Translations under genes and position numbers: made by a program
In this document: piece after piece, positions 44,619 through 56,071 of the stretch
Position numbering within the stretch: position 1 is the stretch's first letter
Layout: every line of letters starts with the position of its first letter
Origin: Costus lasius
Taxonomy: Eukaryota; Streptophyta; Magnoliopsida; Zingiberales; Costaceae
Length of the DNA stretch: 64,000 bases
Direction of reading: 5' to 3'
NCBI GenBank assembly: GCA_027563935.2
Contig: CM050453.2
Coordinates: 62,108,018 to 62,172,017, forward strand
Notes under the pieces: model-generated
The model's database searches: none
What the model was told of the DNA's origin: nothing
The model's input: only the letters and a program-made list of their open reading frames with translations

Positions 44619-47600
44619 CTAATGGTTGAGAAATCTCAAACCCATATTATTACAGTGCTTCTCATGCTTCTGCTGCGCTAGAGGCTTTGTAAGCGGGTCA
44701 GCTAGATTATCATCTGTATGAATCTTGCAAATCTTGATGTCTCCTCGATCAATGATTTCACGGATCAAGTGAAACCTTCTCTGTATGTGCTTGGACTTCT
44801 GGTGTGACCGTGGTTCCTTCGCTTGTGCAATCGCTCCAGTGTTATCACAGAAGATAACCAATGGATCTGCACTTGAAGGAACAACACCAAGTTCCTGAAT
44901 GAACTTACGAATCCATACTGCCTTCTTTGATGCTTCTGAGGCTGCAACATACTCGGCTTCTGTTGTGGAATCAGCAACAATTGATTGTTTGAAACTCTTC
45001 CACACCACTGCTCCTCCATTCAAGCTAAAAACATAGCCTGATTGCGATCGAAAATCGTCTTGGTCAGATTGGAACGAAGCATCAGTATATCCTTCAATAC
45101 TGAGTTCTCCCTGACCTCCATAAATCAAGAACATATCTTTGGTTCTCCGAAGATATTTTAAAATGTTCTTGACTGCAATCCAGTGTGCCTTCCCTGGATT
45201 ACCTTGGAACCGACTGGTTACGCTTAACCCGTAAGCGACGTCTGGGCGAGTACACAACATCGCATACATGATAGACCCAATAGCCGAAGCATAAGGCGTA
45301 TTGTCTATCTCATCTTTCTCAGACTGTGTTTGAGGACACTAGCTTTTTGAAAGATTCAGACCATGTCTGACTAGAAGATATCCTCTTTTAGAATTTTCTA
45401 AATGGAATCTCTCCAGGACCTTATCGATGTAAGTACTCTGAAATAGCCCGAGAAGCCTATTAGATCTATCTCTAAAGATCTCCACACCTAGTATATAGGT
45501 CGCTTCTCCTAAATCTTTCATCTGGAAACATTTTCTTAACCATGCTTTGACTGCATGCAGTTCAGGAATATCGTTTCCAATGATTAAAATATCATCGACG
45601 TAGAGGACTAGGAAAGTAATCAAACTCCCACTAAACCTTTTATATACACACGGGTCATCTTCATTTTTGACGAAACCAAATTCAGAAACTGATTCATCAA
45701 AATGAATATTCCAGCTTCTCGATGCTTGTTTTAGTCCATAAATGGACTTCCTTAATTTGCATATTTTATGACGTTCTGATGGGTTAATGAAACCTGCAGG
45801 TTGTGTCATGTACACATCCTCTTCTAATTTTCCGTTAAGGAAAGCGGTTTTCACATCCATTTGCCAGATCTCATAATCAAAATATGCTGCTATCGCGAGA
45901 ATAATTCGAATGGACTTGAACATGGCTACAGGAGAGAAAGTTTCATCATAATCTATCCCGTAGATTTGTTTGAAACCTTTCGCAACTAGCCTGCCCTTAT
46001 AGGTAACTACGTTACCATCCATGTCTTTCTTCTTTCTGAAGATCCACTTACAGCCTATAGGGATTACTCCCGGAGGCGGATCAACCAAATCCCAGACTTG
46101 GTTATCTGACATGGAGTCCATCTCGGCTCGCATAGCTTCAAGCCATCTTGCTGACTCCGGTCCACATACCGCATCCGCATAAGTGAGGGGTTCATCATTA
46201 ATGATGTAGACTCCGTCATAGCGCTCAGGCTCACGACGAATCCTTCCTGATCTACGCGGTTACCGTGATATCTGAGCCTCAGGTTGAATATTAACCTGAT
46301 CTATTGGTTCAAGGTCATCCAACTGTGCTTGACTACTTTGTCCTTCTTCTGGAACTTCATCCAGCTTTATTTCTCTCCCACTGGCCTCTTGCAAAAGAAA
46401 TTCCTTCTTAAGAAAAATAGTCGTTCGAGCAACAAATACTTTATTCTCTTTGGGATCGTAGAAATAATAACCCTTAGTTTCTTTAGGGTATCCGACAAAT
46501 ATACATTTATCAGATCTGCTCTCCAGTTTTCTAGAGGTAAGCTTTTTGACATAAGCCTTGCAACCCCAGATTTTGATAAATGTCAAGCTCGACTGTTGCC
46601 CATACCATAACTCATATGGTGTCTTTGAAACGGCCTTGGATGGCACTCGGTTTAGCACCTTTGCAGCTGTTTCCAGTGCAAATCCCCAAAAGGAGTAAGG
46701 TAGAGTAGCCTGACTCATTATAGAACGAATCATATCCAATAAGGTTCGATTCCTCCTCTCGGACACACCATTCCATTGCGGTGTTCCTAGCGGAGTGAGC
46801 TGTGAGATGATCCCACACTCTTTCAGATAGTCAATAAACTCATGACTCAAGTATTCTCCACCTCGATCTGATCGAAGTGCCTTGATATTTCGGCCTAACT
46901 GATTCTGTACTTCATTTTTCAATTCTTTGAACTTGTCAAAAGATTCACTCTTATGTCTCATTAAATAGACATAACCATATCTACTGAAATCATCAGTAAA
47001 AGTAATGAAGTATGAATACCCACCTCTGGCATGTTTACTAAATGGCCCACACACATCACTGTGAATAAGGTCAAGTAAACCTGGAGCCCTTTCACTTTTA
47101 TTAGAAAAAGGAGTCTTCGTCATCTTGCCCATTAAACAAGCTTTGCATGTATCAAGCTTCTCACAGGAGAATGATCCCAGCAGTCCATGGTCATGCAACT
47201 GCTTAATGCGCTTCTTGTTAATATGGCCTAGACGACTATGCCATAACAAGGTGCTGTTATCAGCATACTTGGATTTCTTATTATCAATTTGTTGTACAGA
47301 ACATTCCATGTCCAACATGTATAACCCATTGTTAATCGACCCAGTTGCATAAACAATATTATCATATGAAATACAGCACTGTGAAGTTTTGCATTCAAAT
47401 GAAAAACCTTTCCTGACAAGAGTAGGAATAGAGATAATATTCTTTGTTATGCTTGGTACAAAATAACAATTGTCAAGTTCTAATACAAATCCAGATGGCA
47501 AAGAGATGTAATATTCTCCTACAGCAACAGCAGCAACTCGTGCCCCGTTTCCAACTCGTAGGTCCACCTCATGCTGTCCCACCTGTCTTCTTCTCTTGAG

Positions 47601-48506
47601 TTCCTTCACATTTGAACAAATGTGAACTCCACATGCAGTGTCCAACACCCATGAAATAGAAGAAGCAACCATGACTTCAGTCACGAAAATACCTGAGCCA
47701 GAAGTGAAAGGCTTACTTCCCTTCCTCTCTCCTCGGAGCGCTCTACAGTCCTTCTTCCAGTGACCCAGCTGGCCACAATGGAAGCATCTGTTGTCCTTTG
47801 ACCGCTTCACCTTTTGTTTCAAAGCCTTGTTGTAGCTCTTGATAGGGGTTTTGCCCTTCTTCCCCTTCTTCTTATTCCCTAAAGGAACCATCAAGACAGA
47901 GGACGAAGGCTTTCCCTTCTCAAGAGTCTGCTCTGTAGTGCAGAGCATGTTCAGTAATTCTGCCGGAGTACAGTCGATTTTGTTCATATTAAAATTAATG
48001 ATGAACGCATCGAAAGAAGCCGGGAGAGACTGCAAGATGATGTCTACAACAAGTTCTTGATTGATGGTATGTCCCAGTTTCTCTAGAGCTTCTTTGTACC
48101 CAATCATCTTGAGTACATGAGCTCCCACTGGACTTCCTTCAGTCAGTTTGCTATGAAAGAAAAGTTTCGTCAAGTTATAGCGTTCTGTCCTTGCCTGTGC
48201 AGCATACAGCATTTTCAGATTTGCTATAATATCAATAGCAGACAAATCCTCATGCTGACGCTGGAGCTCGGGCGTCATTGACGCAAGCATAAGGCAAGCG
48301 ACATCAGTACTATCACTGACGTGCTTCTCATAAGCATCTCGAACCGCCCTTGCGGCATTCGCAGCGGGTTGAGCCGGCATTGCCGACTCAAGGACGTACA
48401 GCTTCCTCTCAGCTTTGAGGACAATCTTCAGCTGTCTGTACCAGTCTGAGAAGTTTGGCCCAGCAAACTTCTCCTTTTCCAATATGGATCGCAAGTTGAG
48501 CCCTGT
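44619..48506 (-). pseudogene. gag-pol: C3 Gag-Pol polyprotein with lost start and two nonsense codons
   Basis: Co-linear with the C1 polyprotein along the whole length and without frameshifts. The zinc knuckle CFHCGQLGHWKKDC, the protease D-T-A-C-G, the integrase HHCC, the RT with YVDD and the RNase H region are all readable. Three point lesions are visible. The ATG that starts C1 reads ACA here (48504-48506); the open frame then begins only at a TTG (48494). GAA has become TAA at about 46260 in the linker between integrase and RT. CAG has become TAG at about 45340 before the RNase H region. The gene is therefore three substitutions away from being open, consistent with moderate age. It is transcribed, if at all, from the 5' LTR at 50343-52238. 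Confidence 0.92.
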
Positions 48507-50342
48507 GGTGTTCGTTGCTGCAGGAATCTACAACATAGCAAGAACAACAAGGTCAATATCCATGTTAGAATCATTCCAGGACTTAAGAGTGATTCTTTTC
48601 TCGCTATTTTATCTGACTGAAAATCCAATAAAACAGCCCGAAAGAGTAAAACTCTTTTAGTGAGATGGGATCCAGATTTCATATTTGATCTCCGCGTCCC
48701 GCTCAGGCGAGATAAGATGCACAGAGAGTTCAAGCACTAATCACTGGTAGGCAATCCATGCCAATCACCAACCCGTGCGATTCCCCTTCATCTAGGCAAT
48801 CCAGAAGACTGTGCCAACTGAGTTGGTACAACACAGTTTCTGATTCCTCAGATGGCTGCCTCCATATAGCTATCATATGCTCAACTTGTAGCCTATATGG
48901 TCAAGCTGACCTGACCTACTTCCTGGACCACCACGTGCTATGCTGAGCAACGAGAAGCGATAAATCCCTTCTCTGTAGCATGTAGGTGTAATCGCGCACC
49001 GTCTGAAAATAGCTGGACGTGCCCACTGAGTGGGTACAACACGGCCCCAACGATAGTCAGAACAGTGAGGTTTCACGTCAAAAGGCAATCGATAGCTTGA
49101 TATTTACGTTGGATTTGAACGGTCTTTTATCTTCTTACTATCATGCAAATTCTATAGTGATAGCTGAAGAATAAAACATGCATGTGCTAATATTACTTAA
49201 AACAGTAAATGAAAGCACCATTATCTTATGTGGTAAACGCCTATAAAACTTAAGTAAAACCCTAGTTTAACAAAAGTCTTTACTTGAGCTCTTTATGGGA
49301 CTCTTGTACCTCATCCGGCCCAGCCCGGGCCCAAACGCCATCTGCAGCCCAAATGCACCCACAAGACAGAATGGGCCTGTTCTAGAGTCGACCTCTAGAC
49401 CACCCACCTAGTGAAGCCAATTGCTGCAAGCGCTTCTGCCAAATGTGTTGTGTGCTCATGTCTGATCAAATTACATTTTAAACTATCTAGACATGGTTTG
49501 ACACGCAGGTCAATTATACATTTTAATAAATTAAATGTGATTCGCAGATCACACCAATATATTCTTTCCAGGCACGCAGGCCCCAGCACAGCATACAAAA
49601 TAGGGCAGCCCACATAAGATTAAATAAACACTCAATATACTCAATGCAACATGTTAAACATGTACTACATGTGATCCAAACAGAAATAAAATTTTAGAAA
49701 AAACCCATGGCATCAATTTTATTTCCTTATGTGCCCTACTACCTTACAACGGTCCATTAACAGATATCCACTTGTCAGACCAAGTCAGACCCACTGCCCT
49801 TGCATGCACCCAATCATAACTGACTTGCGTCGACCCAATGGTCGACTATGCATGCCTTAAGAGCTGAACGTCCCACATGATTTCCGGCAAGCAGGTGTGA
49901 CCCCGGGCCATAATCATGATCGTTCACTAGGCACCTCAAACAGACATCGCTACATGCCCTTCTGCAGTCGGCTTATAGCCACCTGTACAGCTTGCGCACA
50001 GGTGCTATCCAGCCGCCCATCCAGGCTGTCAAATATTCTGATTAGGCTGTTGGGTCCATACTTGACTAACGACTTCAAAACTGTTAACCCGTCTAAGTGT
50101 TTGAAGTAGGCGCACAGATAGATCCAGTGAAGTCGCGCATGAAGATAAGTTTAAAACACAACTATGATATGCGCAAACTATGTATGTAAACATTCATCTA
50201 ACATCACATGCGCAAACTATGTATGTAAACATTGTATCATGTTGTCGCATGTGAAACTAAATAAGATCTATCCAAAAATCAAGTATGGATCACGGCAATC
50301 ATATGCATCAAGCCATAAAAAAAAAACTGGCTCTGATACCAT
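48507..50342 (-). other. 5' leader of C3 with primer-binding site
   Basis: A non-coding leader with the paired hairpins CCAAC/GTTGG (48814-48826) and CCCAC/GTGGG (49022-49034), each followed by GTACAACAC. The primer site complement GGCTCTGATACCA is at 50329-50341, one base from the LTR. A 50-bp direct repeat, 'tatgcgcaaactatgtatgt', lies at about 50168-50235. Confidence 0.88.
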
Positions 50343-52238
50343 TGTTGGGAAACCTTGGTCACAAGCATCATTCAGAAACTTGTTGTAGCGGAAATACTAG
50401 GTCATCATATAATCGCATGGATTGAGCACATGATCAACCTTATAAAACTTGTATAGGACAAGTTAGAGTATTACCATTGCCATGATGTAAGAGGCGGCTT
50501 CGAAGATGAAAGGGGGCGAGTGCCTCTTATCCAAAGATGTCACACACAAGATGATGTCGACTTCCTTCCTTGTGTTCCTTGTGCTAGCAAAGACACCAAG
50601 GAGTCTTTAATCGTGTCTTGGAGAGGAAGATGTGCACTCTTGGCTGGTCAAAGTTCTTCCCTTGCGTGAAAAAGATCCACACGAGAGAGAGCCGAAAAGA
50701 GGAAGAAAAATGAGAGCTCTTCTAGAAACCGTGAGAGAGAGAGAGAGAGACCAAGAAGGAATGTTCGGTTACCACATATGGTAAGAACCAAACATGTAAC
50801 TCCCTCCTTAACTCCCATTCAACCCATCGAAAACTTCCCTCTTAATTGAACCATGCGTTCACTAATGAACCGGTCCAACTTCGAATTGGTTCAAGCATCA
50901 AGTCGAACCAGCCCTGGTTATGATCTCTTTGAACCATATGGCTCAAGATCTAACCACACATCTCATTGAACCCCTGATCTTTACGATCAAGCATCAATCC
51001 TCCCGATCGAAGCTTACTGATCATATGCCCTAATCAATTAAGCATGATTAGACTAGATCTCACTTCCAATCAGAGCTTAAATTCCTCCAGTTCACACGAT
51101 CTGACATAAGTAAGCTATATCATCAAATTGTGTGACCCTAAGGGTTTCCTTCAATGTCGGTAACGATAACTTACGTTATCACGATCAGAGAGTGTAATAC
51201 CCCGAGTATAGTCCCACATTGCAAGTGGGAGAAACTATTATGTGGTTTATAAGGCTTAGTGTGCTTGCTATTGTTAACTTGGGCTTAAGCATTTTAATAG
51301 ATTGGACCACGTGGCCCAATCTATTAAAATGCTTAAGCCCAAGTTAACAATAGCAAGCACACTAAGCCTTATAAACCACATAATAGTTTCTCCCACTTGC
51401 AATGTGGGACTATACTCGGGGTATTACAATCTCCCCCACTTAAGACTTGACGTCCTCGTCAAGCCCAAACTATTATGTGGTTTATAAGGCTTAGTGTGCT
51501 TGCTATTGTTAACTTGGGCTTAAGCATTTTAACCGATTTACCACGTGGCCCAATCTATTAAAATGCTTAAGCCCAAGTTAACAATAGCAAGCACACTAAG
51601 CCTTATAAACCACATAATAGTTTCTCCCACTTGCAATGTGGGACTATACTTGGGGTATTACAGAGAGGGGTATCTAGCAACACATCACTGTCTCCCGTTA
51701 TGAAGGAAAGAGTCTTCCAAGACTACTCCCAAACCACAGCACAAGTGTGAATCTAATTCACTTGGCATACATGTTTCCCTTTGCCACTAGATGTTCCCAT
51801 TGGACAAGCATGTCAAGCCTGCGATTCCAACATGATGAAAATGGTTAGATCAGACGAACATAGTCGTCTGGGTATGGCCATACACATTCTCAACCATTTC
51901 ATCCAGGAGGCCCTTTAGAACATCACACTCCAACTAGGAGAGGCAATCCTATATCTATCACAAGTGCCCTAACATGACTCATGCCCACTATCCAAGATAA
52001 TCCTTAACCATTATCTTTCAAATGATATTGAACTACCTCAAGATAATGCCAATCATCACTTAGAAACACAAGTGATCTCAAGTCAGAGGGAATATACCAC
52101 TTGCTTGCATACAAGGATTATTCACATTGTGACAAACAATTGAATATCCTAAGTAGGGTCAGTCCAGTACATCCAATGTACCTATGTGTCTAAATCTTAT
52201 TCTATGCCCGAAGCATCCTATAAGTTTCGAACACATAT
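50343..52238 (-). repeat. 5' LTR of C3, containing T1 and truncated
   Basis: Matches 42939-44357 of the partner LTR with the 470-bp T1 and its GAGAG duplication added. Homology stops at CACATAT (52238). The last ~240 bp are replaced by filler and C2. Confidence 0.9.
51193..51662 (-). mobile_element. TRIM-like miniature element T1 with a 236-bp palindrome
   Basis: A 470-bp insertion with TGTAATACCCC...GGGGTATTACA ends and target duplication GAGAG (51188-51192 and 51663-51667). The uninterrupted sister LTR confirms the empty site. Copy A (51193-51428) is a 236-bp inverted repeat centred on CCACGTGG (51307-51314), with one mismatched pair (51306/51315). A 38-bp spacer (51429-51466) follows. It carries ATCTCCCCCACTT, a polypurine tract in minus orientation, and the stem CTTGACG-TCCT-CGTCAAG. 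Copy B (51467-51662) repeats copy A without its first 39 bp. There is no ORF and no clear primer site. The ends, the 5-bp duplication and the polypurine tract point to an LTR-retrotransposon derivative. Confidence 0.85.
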
Positions 52239-52320
52239 CAGACACAAATCCTCTGTGGGACTTGTGTCTGAGCCTATGTGGGACTTGTGTGGTACTTGTG
52301 TGGGACCTCTGTGGGACTTG
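52239..52320. other. Deletion junction with templated filler DNA
   Basis: About 80 bp between the truncated C3 LTR and C2 consist of scrambled copies of TGTGGGACTTGTGT-type segments. Positions 52254-52275 duplicate 52368-52389 of C2 exactly. CAGACACAA (52239-52247) is an inverted copy of part of the same stretch. It looks like end joining after a double-strand break with local template copying. Confidence 0.7.
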
Positions 52321-54313
52321 GCAGCAACCCATACCTCTCAGGTCCACGACGAATCCTCCTAGACCTATGTGGGACTTGTGTCTGAGCCTCAGGTTGCCTA
52401 GCAACCAGTGCTGGTGGCTCAGGTTCCATCTCTGTGTCTTGTGGTTGCACTTGGACCTCGTCCAAGTCAAACTTCCTCTCACTGACTTCTCTCATGAGAA
52501 ATTCTTTCTCTAAAAAGACAGTGCCCCGAGCAACAAAAACTTTGTTCTCGGTGGGAACTTAAAAGTAATATCATTTAGTTTCCTTAGGATACACCACAAA
52601 TACACATTTATCACATCTAGGTTCTAGCTTGCTAGAATCCTGACATTTGACATAAGCCTCACATCCCCAGATCCTGATAACCGAGAGGTTAGGGCGTCTC
52701 CTACTCCATACCTCGTATGGTATCTTGGAGACACTCTTAGATGGAATGTTATTCAGTATAAGAGAAGTTGTCTCAAGTGCAAAAGTCCATAATGAGGGTG
52801 GTAGAGTTGCATGACTCATCATAGATCGAACCATGTCCAACAAGGTTCGATTTCTCCACTCAGACACACCATTCCATTGAGGTGTTCCAGGAGGAGTGAG
52901 TTGGGTAAGAATCCCACACTCTCTCCAATAGTCAAAAAACTCACCGCTTAGGTACTCTCCACCACGATCTAATCAAAGAGTTTTAATGGATCTTCCAAGT
53001 TGGTTCTCTACTTCATTTTTGAACTCCTGTAATTTCTCAAATGATTCAGACTTATGTCCCATCAGATAGACATAACGATATCTACTAAAGTCATTAGTAA
53101 TGTGATGAAGTAGTTGTACCCTCCTCTGGCTTGTTTACTAAATGGCCCATACACATCACTGTGTATAAGATCTAATAAAACTCCTACCCTCTCACCGATC
53201 TTGGTGAAGGGCACCTTTGTCATCTTTCCTAATAAACAAGGCTCACAAGTATCAAATTCCTCTAAGGAACTTGAATCTAACAACCCATTTGCATGGAGTT
53301 GTAGGATGCGATTCTTGTTTATATGAGCTAATCGACAATGTCATAGGAAAGCACCAACTGAACCACTCAGTTTGATCCTTTTGTTATTTATGTTACAAAT
53401 AGAACTATCCATGTCCAAGACATAATCCATTGCACAAAGTACCCTTCCCATAAAACATGTATGCAAATGATAAAGAACAATAATTCTCCTTTATTTCAAA
53501 CTTAAATCCTTTCTTTTCCAAGCAAGGAATGGATATAATGCTTTTAGTAAGTGAAGATACAAAATAGCAATGATCTAGTTCTAATAGAAGTCCAAAAGGC
53601 AGGGAAAGAGTCAAAACTCCTACAGCAACAGCAGCCACTTGTGCCCCGTTTCCAACCCGTAGGTCAATCTCTCTAGGCCGCACCAATCTACTTTTCTTGA
53701 GCCCCTGCATATTTGTACACATATGAGCTCCACATGCGGTATCCAATACCCATGACATAGAAGTAGAAAGGTTGACTTCAGTAACATAAATACCTGAGCT
53801 AAAAGACGAAGCCCTGCCTCTCTTCTTCTCATTCTGAAGTCGCCCCATGTCCTTTATCATATGAGGTGGTCCTCCACATGAGTAGCACTCGTTGTTCCTG
53901 ACTCTTTCCATCTTTATCTTCAATGTCTTAGTTAAGCCATTCAGCTCAACACATTGAATGTCTACTTTAGGTGGGTCGAGCTTGACTAATTCATCAAAGA
54001 GCTGCCTTAGATTAGAAATAATCTCAGAGGCACTCATAGATTCATATTGCCCTCTAAATTCGGCCGACATGTTGGTTAGCATCAAATTAGCAACCTCCAA
54101 AGTATTAGCCTAATGCTTTTCAAAAGCATCCTTCTCAACCGCTGAGGCCGAGCATTGAAGAGGCTTAGGAATAGGCTGCTCAAGGACATAGAGCTTCCTC
54201 TCGAGCTTGAGCACATTTTTCAAGTTCATATACCAATCCAGTAAGTTGGATCCAACGAACTCATCCCTTTCCAGGGTAGATCGCAGTGACCATCGGCCAT
54301 TGTTCACAACCAT
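52321..54313 (-). pseudogene. Decayed copia Gag-Pol of C2 (truncated)
   Basis: Minus-strand copia sequence, more diverged from C1 than C3-C5 are. Gag starts at the ATG ending at 54313 (MVVNNGRWSLRSTLERDEFV) and has a stop after about 67 codons. A large internal Gag deletion lies between QLFDEL and the next block. The zinc knuckle is degenerate (CYSCGGPPHMIKDM, last Cys lost). The protease region keeps D-T-A-C-G. An integrase zinc segment is at about 53200-53260. The DDE region is frameshifted, and the integrase C-terminal part is at 52571-52867. The sequence ends in the linker before RT (SRRIRRGPERYG, about 52325-52360), where the deletion junction lies. It hosted C1, which inserted 35 bp upstream of its Gag start. 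Confidence 0.85.
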
Positions 54314-54348
54314 TGTTCTACAATAACTAAGAAACAGCAGATCAATAT
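54314..54348 (-). other. C2 leader, proximal piece
   Basis: 35 bp between the C2 Gag start and C1, ending in the target duplication AATAT (54344-54348). It aligns with the 'gaacagcaaggtcagtatca' stretch of the C1 leader. Confidence 0.85.
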
Positions 54349-56051
54349 TGTAGGAACCCCTTTCAAGAGGGGGGCGAAACCCAGCATGGTGCAAAACAAA
54401 TTTCAAGCAGCGGATAGGGTCTCTAAGAATCGCATGCACCTTATATAATCAACTTAAAGGAAAAACCGATTGCATAAGAGATGATTCGATCCATACCATT
54501 GCCATTTCTAGATGGCACCTTGGAAGTAAAGATCAAACGAGATCTTCTCCTTGTCGTCACACACAAGATGATGTCGCTATCTCTCTTGGTGCTCCTTGTG
54601 CTAGCAAGGTTCCAAGAGGTCCTTTGACGAGTGAAGGGAAAATGAGATGTCAATCTCTCTTGGCCGAATCCTCCTCAATCCGTCAAGCGTCGCCGCACTC
54701 ACACAAGAATGTCGAGAGGAATATGGGCGAGAGGAATATGGGAAGTGGCGAAAATAGAGCATACTCTATTCGGACGAGAGCCCCCTCAAGTGGAGATCAT
54801 GGTTACTAAAAATAGTAACCACTCCTCACCACAACGTTCACGCCAAGTGAACTTGTCGCCTACTCCTCTCCCTATGAACCAAGCGCTCATTTAGTGAGCC
54901 GGTTCACTTTGGTTCGGTTTAAGAACCAATCAAGCCAATGATCTAGTCTAGATCTTAAATAAACCCTAAGGTTCACGATCTAACCGTCGATCTCAACGAT
55001 GCCCCTGATCTGACCGATCTGGCATGCATTCTCTCGATCAAAGCTTACCGATCTCAAGCCCTAATCAATCAAACATGATCAGACCAGATCTCACTTACAA
55101 TCAGAGATTAAATCCCTTTAAACTGAACCCAAATAATTCAGTCCACACGATCTGACTTAAGTAAGCCATATCATCAAATTGTGCGACCCAAAGGGTTTCC
55201 TTTAAATGTCGGTAACGACAACTTACGTTATCACGATCAGTGAGAGGTATCTAGCAACACATCACTGTCTCCCGATATAAAGAAAAGAGTCTTCCAAGAC
55301 TACACCCAAAAACAGCACAAGTGTGAATCAAATCACAAGGCATGCATTTTTCCTTTGCCACTGGATGTTCTTATTGGACAAGCCTGTCAAGCTTGTAATT
55401 CCAATATGATGAGCATGATTAGATCAGATGATCATAGTCACCTGGGTATGGCCATACACTCTCTCAATCATCTCATCCAGGGGGCCCCTTTAGAACATCA
55501 CACTCCTTAAACAAGGAGACGGCAATCCTATGTCTATCACTAGTGCCCTAACCTGACTCAAGCTCATCATCCAAGATAGTCTATAATCATTATGTTTCAA
55601 ACGATATTGAACTATCTCAAAACAATGACAATCATCATTTAGAAAACACAAGTGATCTCAAGTCAGAGGAAATGTGCCACTTGTCATAATCAAGGAATAT
55701 TCACATTGTGACAAACAATTGAACATCCTAGTAGGGTCTGTCCAGTACATCCCATGTACCCATGAGTCTACATCTTATTCCATGCTCGAAGCATCCTATA
55801 AGATTAGAACACATATTAGTCTTAACAATATCAAGGCTGTCTCATGTTCACCAAGATACATCGACTAAGGACTTAATAGCATGTCAGCCCAGCTGAACAG
55901 CTTTGAGACATTATTCAGAAGAACATATATTGCAGCAGACAATGTAGCTAACTGAATAACAACCATGCCTTTATAAACATAAGAGTTTATTACATGATAC
56001 AGATACATTCCCATAGGCCTCAAACATTAGCCTTAAGGGCATACCCCAACA
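54349..56051 (-). repeat. 3' LTR of C1
   Basis: A 1703-bp LTR, TGTAGGAACCCC to ACCCCAACA. The conserved TTTATAAAGG (minus strand, about 55968-55977) lies close to the U3 end and may be the TATA box. Confidence 0.95.
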
Positions 56052-56062
56052 ATCTCCCACTT
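56052..56062 (-). promoter_or_regulatory. Polypurine tract of C1
   Basis: AAGTGGGAGAT on the minus strand, directly before the 3' LTR. Confidence 0.88.
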
Positions 56063-56071
56063 GCACTTAAT

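Larger units (their letters stand above)
42939..52238 (-). mobile_element. Copia retrotransposon C3, nearly complete
   Basis: A minus-strand copia element of the same family as C1 and C4. It has a 3' LTR (42939-44598, 1660 bp), gag-pol, leader, tRNA-iMet primer site and a 5' LTR (50343-52238). The 5' LTR contains T1 and lacks its final ~240 bp. The left target bases are GAACT (42934-42938). The right copy was lost with the deletion at 52238. I count about 23 LTR differences over 1420 comparable bases (~1.6%), so it is clearly older than C1, C4 and G1. Confidence 0.92.

Noticed and set aside
51193..51662. T1 as a Mutator- or hAT-type MITE
   Set aside because: The 5-bp duplication, TG...CA ends and polypurine tract fit LTR-type integration. 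Mutator and hAT duplications would be 9-11 and 8 bp.
52868..53061. Functional integrase core in C2
   Set aside because: The region is frameshifted and contains stops. Only fragments of the core are readable.
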